A stretch of DNA of 64,000 nucleotides from Epilithonimonas arachidiradicis (GCF_003610695.1 NZ_RAQH01000001.1:124001-188000), one strand, 5' to 3'; shown: positions 27,048-37,029, counted from the first letter of the stretch. A program made the numbers and translations. Notes: generated by a model from the sequence alone, not told the origin.

Positions 27048-28586
27048 TTAAGAGCTACAAGACAATTGACTACAACCTGTTTGATTATCATATTTCGAAG
27101 GACGTTTCTTATTGAACTCCGGAAAACGGTTTTCATAAGGATTTTGTAAAGCTTCTTTCAGTTTGAAAAACAATTTATAATCGCCATTTTCAGCATCTTG
27201 AATCGCTTCGAATAGCAGATAATTTCTCAGAATGAACTTCGGATTTGTTTTGGACATTAATTCTAACGATTCTGTTTCTGTGATTTTATTTTTAAGTTTT
27301 CTCGTTTGATACTTTTCGATAAAATTAGAAAGTCGTTTCAACTCGTTTTCATTCAGGCTTCGGTAAAAAGAATTTGAGAAATCATCCGTTTTAATTTCTG
27401 AAGCTGGTTTCTCAAGACTTTGGAAAAATAAAGTATAATCGAGATTCAAATCCTGCATCAGCTGTTGCCATTCTGTGAAGAATTTTTCATCTTCTGCTAA
27501 TACCTCATCCAACCCAAATTTGTTGGCCAGCATTCTATCGTGTTCTGTCCAGAAGCGTTTTCCATAATCATCCAGGATTTTTTCCAGAATTTCAGAATCA
27601 TTAATCAAAGGAAAAATAGCGTTCGCTAAAGCTGCCAAATTCCAATGTGAAATCTGCCCTTGTTTTCCGAAAGCATATCTTTTTCCTGGCAAGTCTGTTG
27701 TATTTGGCGTGAATTCCAAATCATAACCGTCCATCATAGAAAACGGTCCGTAATCTATCGTCAAGCCAAGAATTGACATATTATCGGTATTCATCACACC
27801 GTGAACAAAACCTACACGATACCAATCGATTATCATTTTCAAAGTTCTGTCGCAAATTGCTTTAAACCAATCGATATATTTATTGGGATTATTTTCAGAA
27901 TTAATTTCGGGATAAAAATTTTCAATCGTGTAATCTGCCAAGTTTTTCAGCAAATCAGTTTGATTTCTTGCCGATAACAATTCAAAATGTCCGAATCTCA
28001 GAAAAGACTCAGCCGTTCTTACCACAACTGCGCCTTGCTCTTTCTGAGGATTCCCGGAATACTGAATATCCCGAATCACATCTTCTCCCGTTTTTGATAG
28101 GCTCAAAGCTCTAGTCGTCGGAACGTTTAAATGAAACATGGCTTCACTCATCAGATATTCCCGAATCGAAGAACGCAAAACTGCCCTTCCATCTGCGTGT
28201 CTGGAATATGGTGTTGCACCAGCTCCTTTCCATTGGATTTCGGTTTGCTTTCCTTGATTGAAAATTTCGCCGGCGTAAATCGCTCTTCCGTCGCCTAATT
28301 GTCCTGCCCAGTTCCCGAATTGATGACCTGCATAAGCTGTTGCATAGGTTTTTATATTTCCCGGAAGGTTTTGGGCTGCCAAGAAATTTTTATCGCTTTC
28401 TAAATTTCCTAAACCAATCTCGATTGACAATTCTTCGTTAAAGTCAATTAATTCAGTTTGGTGAAAATCTGCAGGTTCCACAGTACAAAACATAACATCA
28501 GGTGTTTGTCTCTGCATCAGATTTCCTGAAAAATCGCCAGGACATTGTTCTGTGAAATGATGTGTAATATTTTTTATGTTCATCAT
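27048..28586 (-). CDS. selO: Protein adenylyltransferase SelO (YdiU family)
   Basis: 512 residues. SelO is a pseudokinase-fold enzyme that transfers AMP to hydroxyl side chains of proteins. Family stretches are clear: YAGHQFGNWAGQLGDGRAI (glycine-rich nucleotide region), GAGATPYSRHADGRAVLRSS, FVHGVMNTDNMSILG and TIDYGPFSMMDGYD (metal Asp). It ends CSS, with Cys where selenoprotein O has its selenocysteine. The frame is open to 28622, but those codons lie in the PBP1A terminator, so I take the ATG at 28586 (or 28583). Confidence 0.93.
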   Translation of the reverse strand: MMNIKNITHHFTEQCPGDFSGNLMQRQTPDVMFCTVEPADFHQTELIDFNEELSIEIGLGNLESDKNFLAAQNLPGNIKTYATAYAGHQFGNWAGQLGDGRAIYAGEIFNQGKQTEIQWKGAGATPYSRHADGRAVLRSSIREYLMSEAMFHLNVPTTRALSLSKTGEDVIRDIQYSGNPQKEQGAVVVRTAESFLRFGHFELLSARNQTDLLKNLADYTIENFYPEINSENNPNKYIDWFKAICDRTLKMIIDWYRVGFVHGVMNTDNMSILGLTIDYGPFSMMDGYDLEFTPNTTDLPGKRYAFGKQGQISHWNLAALANAIFPLINDSEILEKILDDYGKRFWTEHDRMLANKFGLDEVLAEDEKFFTEWQQLMQDLNLDYTLFFQSLEKPASEIKTDDFSNSFYRSLNENELKRLSNFIEKYQTRKLKNKITETESLELMSKTNPKFILRNYLLFEAIQDAENGDYKLFFKLKEALQNPYENRFPEFNKKRPSKYDNQTGCSQLSCSS

Positions 28587-28587
28587 T

Positions 28588-28617
28588 AAAAATCCCGCCT
28601 CGTTGTAGCGAGACGGG
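28588..28617 (-). terminator. Terminator after the PBP1A gene
   Basis: On the minus strand CCCGTCTCG-N6-CGAGGCGGG (28594-28617) is followed by T5. It ends directly before the selO ATG. Confidence 0.8.
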
Positions 28618-28623
28618 AACATT

Positions 28624-30981
28624 TTATTTATTAAAATCTATATCATCCGAAGAGTTAATAGCTTCATTAGAATGATCTTCTTTTTTTACTGGTTTATCAG
28701 GAACTTCCTTTACCGGATTTTTGAGTTCATCAATGGTTTGTAATCCACCATCGTCTCCGTATCCATTTCTCAGATTATTAAGATCCGAGCAACTTCCGGT
28801 CCAATTGGCTGGTTTGATAAATTTATCTTCCATTGAAATATTCAGTGCTTTGTCAGCAAAAACTTTCTTCATATAGATGGCCCAAATCGGAAGACCCATT
28901 TTAGCACCCTGACCTTCGCCTGTGCTCCAGAAGTGCGTTGCTCTGTCTTCCCATCCAACCCAAACACCAGTTGCAAGTTTTGGAACAATTCCCATAAACC
29001 AACCATCCGAGTTTTTCTGCGTCGTTCCGGTTTTACCTGCAATTTCTACATTGGCTGCAATGCCTCTTCTTCTCAATTCTCCAGAAGCTGTACCGAACTC
29101 TGCAACACCTTTCATCAAGTCAATCATCGTGTAGGCATACATCTCGTTCATCACTTCCTTCACTACAGGTTTCACTTCCTTAATAACACGTCCGTTAGCA
29201 TCTTCGATCCTCCAGATCATTTCGGGTTTTGTGTAATTCCCAAAATTCGCAAATGTGCTATAAGCTCCCAACATCTCATATATTGTTATATCGGAAGTAC
29301 CAAGCGCCATTGGTAAGCTCTTATCAATCGGATCAGTTACGCCTAAATCTCTTGCCAACTGGATCACATTTTCTGTACCTGCCATCTCCGCTAAACGAAT
29401 CGCTACAGGGTTTAAAGACTTCGCAATACCTTCTTTGATAGTCACGCTGCCGCCCCCACCTTTTACGTACCAGCTGCCTTTTGCATATGGCGCATTAGAA
29501 ACAGTGGAACATGGCGTCATCCCAAGATGCATAATTGCCGTGGCATATACAAATGGTTTGAAAGTAGATCCTACCTGACGTTTTCCTTGCTTCACGTGGT
29601 CATACTGGAAATGTTGCCAGTTGATCCCGCCAACCCAAGCTTTGATATCACCCGTTGCAGGCTCCATAGACATCAGACCAGCCTGAGCAATCTGCTTGTG
29701 ATACCGGATAGAATCCCAAGGCGACATCTCGACTTCTTCTTCTCCTTGCCAAGTAAATCTTGTCATTTTTGTAGGTTGGTGGAACTCCATCATGATAGAA
29801 TCCTCCGGCATACCTTCAGCTTTCAACTGTTTGTAACGTCCTGTTCTTTTAACTGCGGACATCATCAAGCCGTTGATCTGACTTTTGCTCAAGTTATAAT
29901 AAGGGCGATTGGGATTACGTCTCATCTCGCCATCGAAGTTTTTCTGTAGAACGGTCAAATGCTCTTTGATAGCATCTTCAGCATATCTCTGCATTCTTGA
30001 ATCCAAAGTCACATAGATCTTAAGTCCGTTTTTATAAAGATTCAGTTGTTTACCCGTTTCTTTTTCGTAAGAATCAAGATATTGCTGAATCTCTTTTCTC
30101 AGGTAAAACTTATAGTAAGCAGAATAACCTTCTTCAACGGTCTTGATCTCGTGGAAATCTACAACAACTGGTGTTGCAACGGCTTTCTCATAAGTTGCAT
30201 TATCGATGTAACCCGTATCCAGCATTTGTTTCAAAACCACATCTCTTCTGGTTTTTGCTCTTTCCGGATTTCTATACGGATTATTTCTCCTTGGCGCTTC
30301 CAACATGGCTACAAAAGTTGCAGCTTCGGGCAACGTCAGTTGGCTTGTAGACTTATTGAAGTAAACTCTCGAAGCCATCTCGATTCCTTTCGCATTGAAG
30401 AGAAAATCCATTTTGTTGAAATATAAAGCGACAATCTCTTCTTTGGTATAACGTTTTTCCAGACTTACCGCAACGCACCATTCTTTCAGTTTCTGAAAAG
30501 CTCTTTCAATTTTATTCTGAGAAGCATTTCCTGTAAACAATAATTTTGCTAGCTGCTGTGTAATGGTAGAACCACCACCTCTTTCACCACCAAATCTAAT
30601 AGCTCTAAGAATAGATTTGAGGTCAATTCCGGAATGTTCTTTGAAACGCTCATCCTCCTTGGCCTGAAGCGCATAAACCAAAAACGGCGGAAGCTGTTTG
30701 TATGTAACTGGTTTTGTTTTTTCCTTTTCGAATTTCCCTAACAAAACGTTATCCGAAGAATAGATCTCAGACGCCACATAAATATCAGGATTCTCAAGCT
30801 CTTTTACATCAGGCATATCGCCTACAAAACCTTGAGAAACGGCAAAAAACAATGCAGAAATCCCTAGTACAACCGCAAAAAATCCTATCCAAACCAACTT
30901 GATCCACTTTTTGATGGATGGCTTGGACTTTTTCTTCTCTGGTAAAGGGAAAGTTTTATTTTCAGATTTTTTATTTTCCAT
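28624..30981 (-). CDS. Class A penicillin-binding protein 1A
   Basis: 785 residues: a basic cytosolic tail, one membrane anchor (about 27-50), a GT51 glycosyltransferase domain (KEDERFKEHSGID with the catalytic Glu; RGGGSTITQQLAKL), and a transpeptidase domain with the active-site serine in GSTFKPF, the SxN motif in AKSLN and KTGTTQ. It polymerises and cross-links peptidoglycan at the outer face of the inner membrane. It is third in a ricT-gldH-PBP1A run, 9 bp after gldH, and ends in a terminator. Confidence 0.95.
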   Translation of the reverse strand: MENKKSENKTFPLPEKKKSKPSIKKWIKLVWIGFFAVVLGISALFFAVSQGFVGDMPDVKELENPDIYVASEIYSSDNVLLGKFEKEKTKPVTYKQLPPFLVYALQAKEDERFKEHSGIDLKSILRAIRFGGERGGGSTITQQLAKLLFTGNASQNKIERAFQKLKEWCVAVSLEKRYTKEEIVALYFNKMDFLFNAKGIEMASRVYFNKSTSQLTLPEAATFVAMLEAPRRNNPYRNPERAKTRRDVVLKQMLDTGYIDNATYEKAVATPVVVDFHEIKTVEEGYSAYYKFYLRKEIQQYLDSYEKETGKQLNLYKNGLKIYVTLDSRMQRYAEDAIKEHLTVLQKNFDGEMRRNPNRPYYNLSKSQINGLMMSAVKRTGRYKQLKAEGMPEDSIMMEFHQPTKMTRFTWQGEEEVEMSPWDSIRYHKQIAQAGLMSMEPATGDIKAWVGGINWQHFQYDHVKQGKRQVGSTFKPFVYATAIMHLGMTPCSTVSNAPYAKGSWYVKGGGGSVTIKEGIAKSLNPVAIRLAEMAGTENVIQLARDLGVTDPIDKSLPMALGTSDITIYEMLGAYSTFANFGNYTKPEMIWRIEDANGRVIKEVKPVVKEVMNEMYAYTMIDLMKGVAEFGTASGELRRRGIAANVEIAGKTGTTQKNSDGWFMGIVPKLATGVWVGWEDRATHFWSTGEGQGAKMGLPIWAIYMKKVFADKALNISMEDKFIKPANWTGSCSDLNNLRNGYGDDGGLQTIDELKNPVKEVPDKPVKKEDHSNEAINSSDDIDFNK

Positions 30982-30990
30982 TAATATCTG

Positions 30991-31461
30991 TTAAGGCTTT
31001 ATATTTTGAATTTTCACGCCAAGATCTTCAATTCCCGGCAGTATATTTTGTCTCATTGCCTGCACCACTTTTACAGAATAATTACCATTCTGAGGAAATT
31101 TGTAATTCAATTTGTATTGAAATAAAATCTCCTTTGTGTCACCAAAACCAGATCCAATCCATTCGCCATTCGGTTTTGCCAGGACATAATTGAGCGTATC
31201 GGTCGAGATCGTCTTTTTATTATGTTCTATACTTGCAATCAGCCTGAGATTACTGTAAGGATAATCGTTATTATTTCTCACTATAAAAATAATATTTTTT
31301 TGATTCTGTGCATCGGTTACATCAAAATCAAATTTCTGAACATCCTTTTTATTCCATTTGCTACCAATATCTTTTGTCAGAATCTTATCATCTCCATCCT
31401 GACAAGAAAAAAGTGATATTAACAAAACAAGGGCAACAATTGATTTAAGCATTACCTTCAT
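30991..31461 (-). CDS. gldH: Gliding motility lipoprotein GldH
   Basis: A 156-residue lipoprotein; the lipobox ends at Cys20 (SLFSC). The rest is a small beta-rich domain (IIFIVRNNNDYPYSNLRLIA, WIGSGFGDTKE). GldH is required for gliding in Flavobacterium, but is also kept in non-gliding relatives. The start overlaps the end of ricT by 17 bp, so the genes are coupled. An ATG three codons further in is possible. Confidence 0.88.
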   Translation of the reverse strand: MKVMLKSIVALVLLISLFSCQDGDDKILTKDIGSKWNKKDVQKFDFDVTDAQNQKNIIFIVRNNNDYPYSNLRLIASIEHNKKTISTDTLNYVLAKPNGEWIGSGFGDTKEILFQYKLNYKFPQNGNYSVKVVQAMRQNILPGIEDLGVKIQNIKP

Positions 31462-32866
31462 TTTTAGGTGGCGTTTTCTTTTTCGCTTTCTTGAACGGTT
31501 TTTTATGATTTTTATTTTCCTGAGGCTGATTCAAATTTTGGTTGTGATTCGATGCCTGATTTTCTACCGGTTTCTGTTTAGGGGCAGCAGTTCTGTTTTC
31601 ACCAGATCTTTGTTCGGAAGAGCGGTTTCTATTATCTCTATGATTCGGGTTTCTATTATCCTGAGACTTAGAATTTCTGTTTTCGTTTTGACTTCTTTCC
31701 TCGTTTTGCTTTGGTTTTCTATTGTCCTGATTTCTAGAATTTCTATCTCTGTCTCTATTATTTGATCGCGGTTTTCTATTCTTTTTCTCGAAACGGTCCA
31801 CGCTGTTTTCCTGAATAAGATCAGAAGTCACTAGTGGATTTTCAATTACCCGAAGATCTTCTAAAGCGGGCGTTTTTTCGCCTTTCTTATTTAACGAAAT
31901 CAATTTCTTAACTTCGAAAATGTCCAGATCGTACCAAGCCATAGAGTTTTCCACATAAGCAAACCACATTTTCTTTTTGAAAACATCGATCTTGATACAA
32001 AATGCTTTTCCTTTTTCTGTATTCAGAACGGTACTAGATGACGGGAAATCTCTTAAAACATCCAGATAGCTGTCCAATTCGTAATTAAGACAACATTTCA
32101 GTTTACCACATTGTCCTGCTAATTTCTGTGGATTGATACTCAGTTGCTGATATCTCGCAGCATTGGTATTTACAGAACGGAAATCTGTCAGCCAGGTTGA
32201 GCAGCATAGTTCTCTACCACAAGATCCAATTCCTCCGACTTTTGCAGATTCCTGACGGAATCCGATCTGTTTCATATCAATCTTTGTACGGAAAGTGCCT
32301 GCATATTCTTTTATCAGCTGGCGAAAATCTACACGATTATCTGCTGTATAATAGAACGTTATCTTGGAACCATCACCTTGGTATTCCACATCGGTGATTT
32401 TCATTTCAAGATTGAGACCATAAGCAATCTTACGGGCATCAATCTTGATATTGTTTTCTTTTTTTCTAAGTTCCTGCCAAGTCTCTATATCTTTTTGATT
32501 GGCAAGCCGATAAACTTTGAGTGTCTGGTCTTCGGAGACATTTTTCTTTTTCATCTGGATTTTCACCAGCTCTCCAGCAAGACTTACTACACCTATATCG
32601 TGTCCCGGACTAGATTCTACAGCAATGACGCTACCAATATGTAAGGCTAGGTTATTGACGTTTTTATAATATAATTTACGATCGTTTTTAAAACGAACTT
32701 CCACATATTCTGAACTTTTTGATCCCGATGGATTGACATCGGAAAGCCAGTCAAAAACACTTAATTTATAACTATTCCCGCAGGTATCTACACTACTACA
32801 CCCATTCGCACTTTTGGTGCCACAAGAATGGGAAGAATCGCCGGATGTTTTACATCCACAACTCAT
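31445..32866 (-). CDS. ricT: RicT/PSP1-domain protein with cysteine-rich N-terminus and basic tail
   Basis: 473 residues from the ATG at 32866. The central PSP1 domain has cysteine motifs GSCGRELCCSTWL and LAGQCGKLKCCLNYE, which in RicT help bind an Fe-S cluster. The N-terminus has six more cysteines (MSCGCKTSGDSSHSCG, NGCSSVDTCG). The last 110 residues are N/R/Q/K-rich low complexity. RicT belongs to a complex acting on RNase Y in Bacillus; here its partner is not shown. A -7 box lies at 32891-32898, so the upstream ATG at 32893 is unlikely. Confidence 0.9.
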   Translation of the reverse strand: MSCGCKTSGDSSHSCGTKSANGCSSVDTCGNSYKLSVFDWLSDVNPSGSKSSEYVEVRFKNDRKLYYKNVNNLALHIGSVIAVESSPGHDIGVVSLAGELVKIQMKKKNVSEDQTLKVYRLANQKDIETWQELRKKENNIKIDARKIAYGLNLEMKITDVEYQGDGSKITFYYTADNRVDFRQLIKEYAGTFRTKIDMKQIGFRQESAKVGGIGSCGRELCCSTWLTDFRSVNTNAARYQQLSINPQKLAGQCGKLKCCLNYELDSYLDVLRDFPSSSTVLNTEKGKAFCIKIDVFKKKMWFAYVENSMAWYDLDIFEVKKLISLNKKGEKTPALEDLRVIENPLVTSDLIQENSVDRFEKKNRKPRSNNRDRDRNSRNQDNRKPKQNEERSQNENRNSKSQDNRNPNHRDNRNRSSEQRSGENRTAAPKQKPVENQASNHNQNLNQPQENKNHKKPFKKAKKKTPPKNEGNA

Positions 32867-32890
32867 ATATAATTTTTTTATGTCGAATTG

Positions 32891-32898
32891 CAAAGTTA
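32891..32898 (-). promoter_or_regulatory. -7 box of ricT-gldH-PBP1A operon
   Basis: TAACTTTG on the minus strand, 25 bp before the ricT ATG. Confidence 0.5.
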
Positions 32899-33244
32899 AT
32901 ACAATTTTTATTTAAGGCTGATGAATATCTTTTTTAAAAATATTTTTTTATTAATTTATTGTTAATACTAATTTAATATTGACAATTAACCAATAAAAAC
33001 TTGATTTAATTGATGGATAATCAAATTAAAAATACTGATAATATTGTGGTTTGAATTCAATTGTTTAAAGTTAAACTAAAATACAAATCCCTTGAAAAAC
33101 TTCGACAAATAACTATATTTCAAACAAATAACAAACAACATCAATTAAACAATTATTCTATGAATAGCAATGTTTAACTTTTTTTAATAATTTTTATAAT
33201 TGTTATTAAAATAATTATAAATTTGGAACATTAATAATAATTTT
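32899..33244. promoter_or_regulatory. AT-rich divergent intergenic region with fadL-like promoter
   Basis: About 345 bp, very AT-rich and without an ORF. A plus-strand -7 box TAAATTTG lies at 33218-33225, 19 bp before the porin ATG. No clear -33 element and no terminator are seen. Confidence 0.5.
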
Positions 33245-34471
33245 ATGAGAAGAATTTTAATAACCACGGCATTAGCTGCCGGTGTAATGGCATACGCAGG
33301 AGGTTTCCGAGTATCTCTTCAGGGTGTTAAGCAGTTGGCAATGGCTCATACCAGTGCACACGCCGAAGACGCAAGTGTTGCATTCTTCAACCCGGCAGGG
33401 ATTTCTTTCATCCCTTCAAAATTAAGTGTTGCTGCAGGTGGATTTGGAGTATCAAATAAGATTACTTACCAAAACACAAGCACACTTCAACAGACTGAGA
33501 CGGATAATCCGCTAGGAACACCTATCTATGCTGCAGTCGCTTATAAAGTTCTGGATAATCTTTCTCTTGGTTTTAGTTTTTCTACGCCGTTTGGTAGTAC
33601 GATCGAGTGGCCAAGCGACTGGGAAGGTAAAGAAATTGTTCAAAAGTTGGAGCTGAAAAGTTACTTTTTCCAACCAATGGTTTCAGTAAAATTGGCGCCT
33701 TGGGCTTCATTTGGAGCAAGCTATATCTACGCCAAGGGTAAAGTGGATTGGACAAAAGCACTGACTCTCTATAATGGACAACTTAATCTTTTAGATGATA
33801 CTGCAACAGGCCACGGGTTCGGATTCGGTTTTTATTTCCAGCCCGATCAAAAGTGGGATGTAAGTGTGGCTTACCGTTCTCCGATAGATATGAAAGCCAA
33901 AGAAGGAAAAGCTACTTTTATGGTGCCAACTTCGTTATTACCTAACTTCAACGGCGGTTCAGATAACTTCAAAGCAACTTTACCTCTTGTAGATGAATAT
34001 ACATTGGGGGTGACTTATAAAATAACGCCGAAGTGGCTTATCTCTGCTGACTATAACTATCATGGATGGGAGCGATACAGCAAACTGACTTTGGATTTTG
34101 AAAATGTTGCGGCTGGAAATCAACCAAACGACCCGACAGTTTTGGTCAATCCTAAAAACTTCAGAAATACTTCCAGCGTGCGTGTTGGAACACAGTACGC
34201 ATTCAACGATATGATTTTTGGAAGACTTGGTTGGTATTATGATGAAACACCTTATGCAGACAAGGATTTCATTCCTGAGACTCCTTCATTTGACAATTAT
34301 GTGATTACAGGGGGCGTTGGTTTCAAATTCAACAAACTTGGTGTTGATCTATCGGGAGCCTATGCCATGCCAAAAAGCAGAACATTCAATAACCCGAATA
34401 TCAATTTTGCAGGACAAGCAAAAGCTGATGTATTCTATTTTGGTTTAGGACTATCTTACAACGCATTTTAA
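33245..34471 (+). CDS. FadL/OmpP1/TodX family outer-membrane transporter
   Basis: A 408-residue beta-barrel with a signal peptide (about 1-19). It contains the FadL-type hatch region GGFRVSLQGVKQLAMAHTSA and the motif DASVAFFNPAGISFI, with alternating strands ending in LGLSYNAF (terminal Phe). These channels let hydrophobic compounds such as long-chain fatty acids cross the outer membrane. It is followed by an SGNH lipoprotein 12 bp downstream, a pairing often seen in Bacteroidota that suggests release and uptake of acyl chains (inference). Confidence 0.92.
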   Translation: MRRILITTALAAGVMAYAGGFRVSLQGVKQLAMAHTSAHAEDASVAFFNPAGISFIPSKLSVAAGGFGVSNKITYQNTSTLQQTETDNPLGTPIYAAVAYKVLDNLSLGFSFSTPFGSTIEWPSDWEGKEIVQKLELKSYFFQPMVSVKLAPWASFGASYIYAKGKVDWTKALTLYNGQLNLLDDTATGHGFGFGFYFQPDQKWDVSVAYRSPIDMKAKEGKATFMVPTSLLPNFNGGSDNFKATLPLVDEYTLGVTYKITPKWLISADYNYHGWERYSKLTLDFENVAAGNQPNDPTVLVNPKNFRNTSSVRVGTQYAFNDMIFGRLGWYYDETPYADKDFIPETPSFDNYVITGGVGFKFNKLGVDLSGAYAMPKSRTFNNPNINFAGQAKADVFYFGLGLSYNAF

Positions 34472-34483
34472 ATTGAATCAATT

Positions 34484-36055
34484 ATGAAAAAATTATATAT
34501 ATCAACCTTAACTGCTACACTCTTATTAGCAGCAAGTTGTCAGACAGATTTTGAAAATAGCACGGAAGATGTCGTTGTTACAGCCGGAGACGCTGACTTT
34601 TCAAAATATGTTGCTTTAGGAAATTCTCTGACATCAGGATATAGAGATAATGCTCTTTACATAGATGGGCAAAAAGAGTCATACCCGAATCTAATAGCAG
34701 GACAGATGAGGCTTGCGGGAGGAGGCGAATTTGTTCAACCTCTAATGGCAGATAACAATGGGGGAATGGTTTTGGGAACTACTGCAATATTGGGAACAAA
34801 ATTATATATAGCTGGTTTCTCAAACGGTGCCCCGGTTCTTAAAAATGTTGAAGCTGCTCCTACAACTGACGTTACAAAAAAAATAACCGGCACGATCAAT
34901 AATATGGGCGTTCCCGGAGCAAAATCATTTCATTTGATTGCCCCAGGATACGGAAATGTAAATGGCATCCTTGCTGGAACAGCAAATCCTTATTATGTGA
35001 GATTTTCTACAAGCAATACATCCACGGTTGCTGCTGATGCTGCCGCTCAGAAGCCGACATTTTTCTCACTTTGGATTGGTAATAATGATGTTCTTAGCTA
35101 TGCTACCAACGGTGGAACTAATACTGTAAAAGTTAATAATGTAAATACTTATGTTGCGGCAACGGTACAGACAAGTGTAGATCCAACTACTTATCAATCC
35201 AATGATATATCCAGTCCTCAGGTTGTAGCTGGTTCTATCAAAACTGTTTTGGAAACGCTTAAAGCTTCAGGAGCCACAAAAGGAATTATAGCCAATATAC
35301 CTTATGTTACTTCTATTCCTTATTTTACAACCGTGCCATATAATGCGATTCCTCTGACTGCTGCTAAGGCCCAGGCGCTAAATACTGGTCTTTATCAGCC
35401 TATGAAAAATGCACTTACCTATCTGGGATCCGGATCAAGATTAAATCTAGTAACAGCAGGTCAAAATCCAGTGCTAATCGTTGATAATAAACTTACTAAT
35501 CTATCCGCACAACTTACTGCTGTGCTAACAGCTTCTGGTGTTCCTGCGACTAAAGCTGCTATGATAGGAAATGCATTTGGACAGGTAAGACAAGCGACTG
35601 CAGATGATTTGATATTACTTCCTGCCTCAAGTCTTCTTGGCATAGATGTAGCAACAGGAAAACCAGCTACAGACACATCTGAGTTTGTTTATGGAGCCTC
35701 TTATCCTATCGGGGATCAACTATCATTGACAAAAGATGAGTCGGCTAATGTGAAAACTGCAATAGATGCGTACAATTCACAAATTACTGCTCTGGCTTCT
35801 GCATACGGACTTGCTTTTGTAGATGCCAATGCCAAAATGGTTGAGCTGAATTCTGCATCTGGAATCCAATGGGACGGCGTTCGCTATTCTGCAAAATTTG
35901 TAACTGGAGGCGCCTTCTCTCTTGACGGTGTACACCTTACAGGACGTGGTTATGCTATTATTGCTAACGAGTTTTTAAAAGCAATCAATACTAAATACAA
36001 ATCTAACCTACCAATGATTAGCCCAAATTCTTATTCTGGAGTTACGTTTCCTTAA
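34484..36055 (+). CDS. SGNH/GDSL hydrolase lipoprotein
   Basis: 523 residues with lipobox LAASC (Cys19). SGNH blocks: block I is ALGNSLTSG (Ser nucleophile in GNS instead of GDS), block II is MGVPGAKS, block III is WIGNNDVLSY, and block V is LDGVHLTGRGYAI (Asp and His). These enzymes hydrolyse esters or lipids. A long insertion separates blocks III and V. Probably outer-membrane anchored and working with the FadL channel just upstream. Confidence 0.9.
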   Translation: MKKLYISTLTATLLLAASCQTDFENSTEDVVVTAGDADFSKYVALGNSLTSGYRDNALYIDGQKESYPNLIAGQMRLAGGGEFVQPLMADNNGGMVLGTTAILGTKLYIAGFSNGAPVLKNVEAAPTTDVTKKITGTINNMGVPGAKSFHLIAPGYGNVNGILAGTANPYYVRFSTSNTSTVAADAAAQKPTFFSLWIGNNDVLSYATNGGTNTVKVNNVNTYVAATVQTSVDPTTYQSNDISSPQVVAGSIKTVLETLKASGATKGIIANIPYVTSIPYFTTVPYNAIPLTAAKAQALNTGLYQPMKNALTYLGSGSRLNLVTAGQNPVLIVDNKLTNLSAQLTAVLTASGVPATKAAMIGNAFGQVRQATADDLILLPASSLLGIDVATGKPATDTSEFVYGASYPIGDQLSLTKDESANVKTAIDAYNSQITALASAYGLAFVDANAKMVELNSASGIQWDGVRYSAKFVTGGAFSLDGVHLTGRGYAIIANEFLKAINTKYKSNLPMISPNSYSGVTFP

Positions 36056-36087
36056 TCAGAAGTAGATAGAAGTAGATATATTATATG

Positions 36088-36120
36088 ACCGTCTCATTTA
36101 GTTAATGAGGCGGTTTTTTA
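36088..36120 (+). terminator. Terminator after the SGNH gene
   Basis: ACCGTCTCATT/AATGAGGCGGT (11-bp stem with one G-T pair) at 36088-36114, followed by T6. Confidence 0.88.
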
Positions 36121-36170
36121 TTGGTAATAAATATATTTTCAAAATATAAAATTTTGATTATTTTTACAAA

Positions 36171-36596
36171 ATGCTTTCAAAAAGAGTCAAATACGCCATC
36201 AAAACTTTGCTTTTCCTTAACAGGACAAACAATGCTTCATTATTTTCCGCTAAAAAAATATCGGAGAACGAACGTATTCCGCTCAAATTTTTGGAACAAA
36301 TCCTGCGTGAACTGAAGCAAAACAAAATTCTCAAAAGCGAAAGAGGTGCTGAAGGTGGTTACACTTTCATGAAAGACCCAGCCGATATCAAAGTTCTTGA
36401 TGTTATCAGAATCGTTGACGGACCAGTCGCAATGTTGCCTTGTGCTTCTCTCAATTTTTATGAAAAATGTGCAGATTGTACAGACGAAGGAACTTGCGGC
36501 ATCCGTAAATTATTGATTAATGTTCGCGACAGTATGCTCCCAATTTTGGATACAAGCATTGCCGATATGACCAAATCTGAGAATTGTCCTATCTGA
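36171..36596 (+). CDS. Rrf2 family transcriptional regulator
   Basis: A 141-residue winged-helix Rrf2 protein: N-terminal MLSKRVKYAIKTLLFL, recognition region IPLKFLEQILRELKQNKIL, wing SERGAEGGYTF. Cysteines at the Fe-S position of IscR/NsrR-type members are present (PCASLNFYEKCADCTDEGTC), so an Fe-S or thiol sensor is plausible. The stop overlaps the tadA ATG (TGATG). Targets are unknown; no suf/isc operon is adjacent. Confidence 0.9.
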   Translation: MLSKRVKYAIKTLLFLNRTNNASLFSAKKISENERIPLKFLEQILRELKQNKILKSERGAEGGYTFMKDPADIKVLDVIRIVDGPVAMLPCASLNFYEKCADCTDEGTCGIRKLLINVRDSMLPILDTSIADMTKSENCPI

Positions 36597-37027
36597 TGTT
36601 TACCGACGAATACTTTATGAAAATGGCTTTCCAGGAAGCTCAATTAGCTTTGGAAAAAGACGAAGTTCCGATTGGATGTGTCATCGTTTCGAACGACAGA
36701 GTGATTGCCAAATCACATAATCTTACAGAAACACTTACTGACGTTACGGCTCACGCAGAAATGCAAGCCATCACTTCTGCAGCTAATTTTCTTGGTGGGA
36801 AATACTTACAGAATTGTACTTTATATGTGACTTTGGAGCCTTGTGTGATGTGTTCCGGAGCTTTAGCCTGGTCACAGATTTCAAAAGTTGTGATTGGCGC
36901 AAGAGATGAACAAAGAGGCTTCATCAACAAAGGTTTATCTCTCCACCCTAAAACAGAGGTTGTAACGGGAATTTTGGAAAATGAATGTTCGGAGATTGTG
37001 AAAACTTTTTTCAAGAATAAGAGATAG
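36596..37027 (+). CDS. tadA: tRNA-specific adenosine deaminase TadA
   Basis: 143 residues from the ATG at 36596, chosen because it overlaps the Rrf2 stop; the frame is open 12 bp further up. Zinc and catalytic motifs are HAE (53-55) and PCVMC (82-86). TadA converts A34 to inosine in tRNA-Arg(ACG). The length and the VPIGCVIV strand fit TadA rather than guanine deaminase. Its end converges on coaX, 2 bp apart. Confidence 0.9.
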   Translation: MFTDEYFMKMAFQEAQLALEKDEVPIGCVIVSNDRVIAKSHNLTETLTDVTAHAEMQAITSAANFLGGKYLQNCTLYVTLEPCVMCSGALAWSQISKVVIGARDEQRGFINKGLSLHPKTEVVTGILENECSEIVKTFFKNKR

Positions 37028-37029
37028 CT

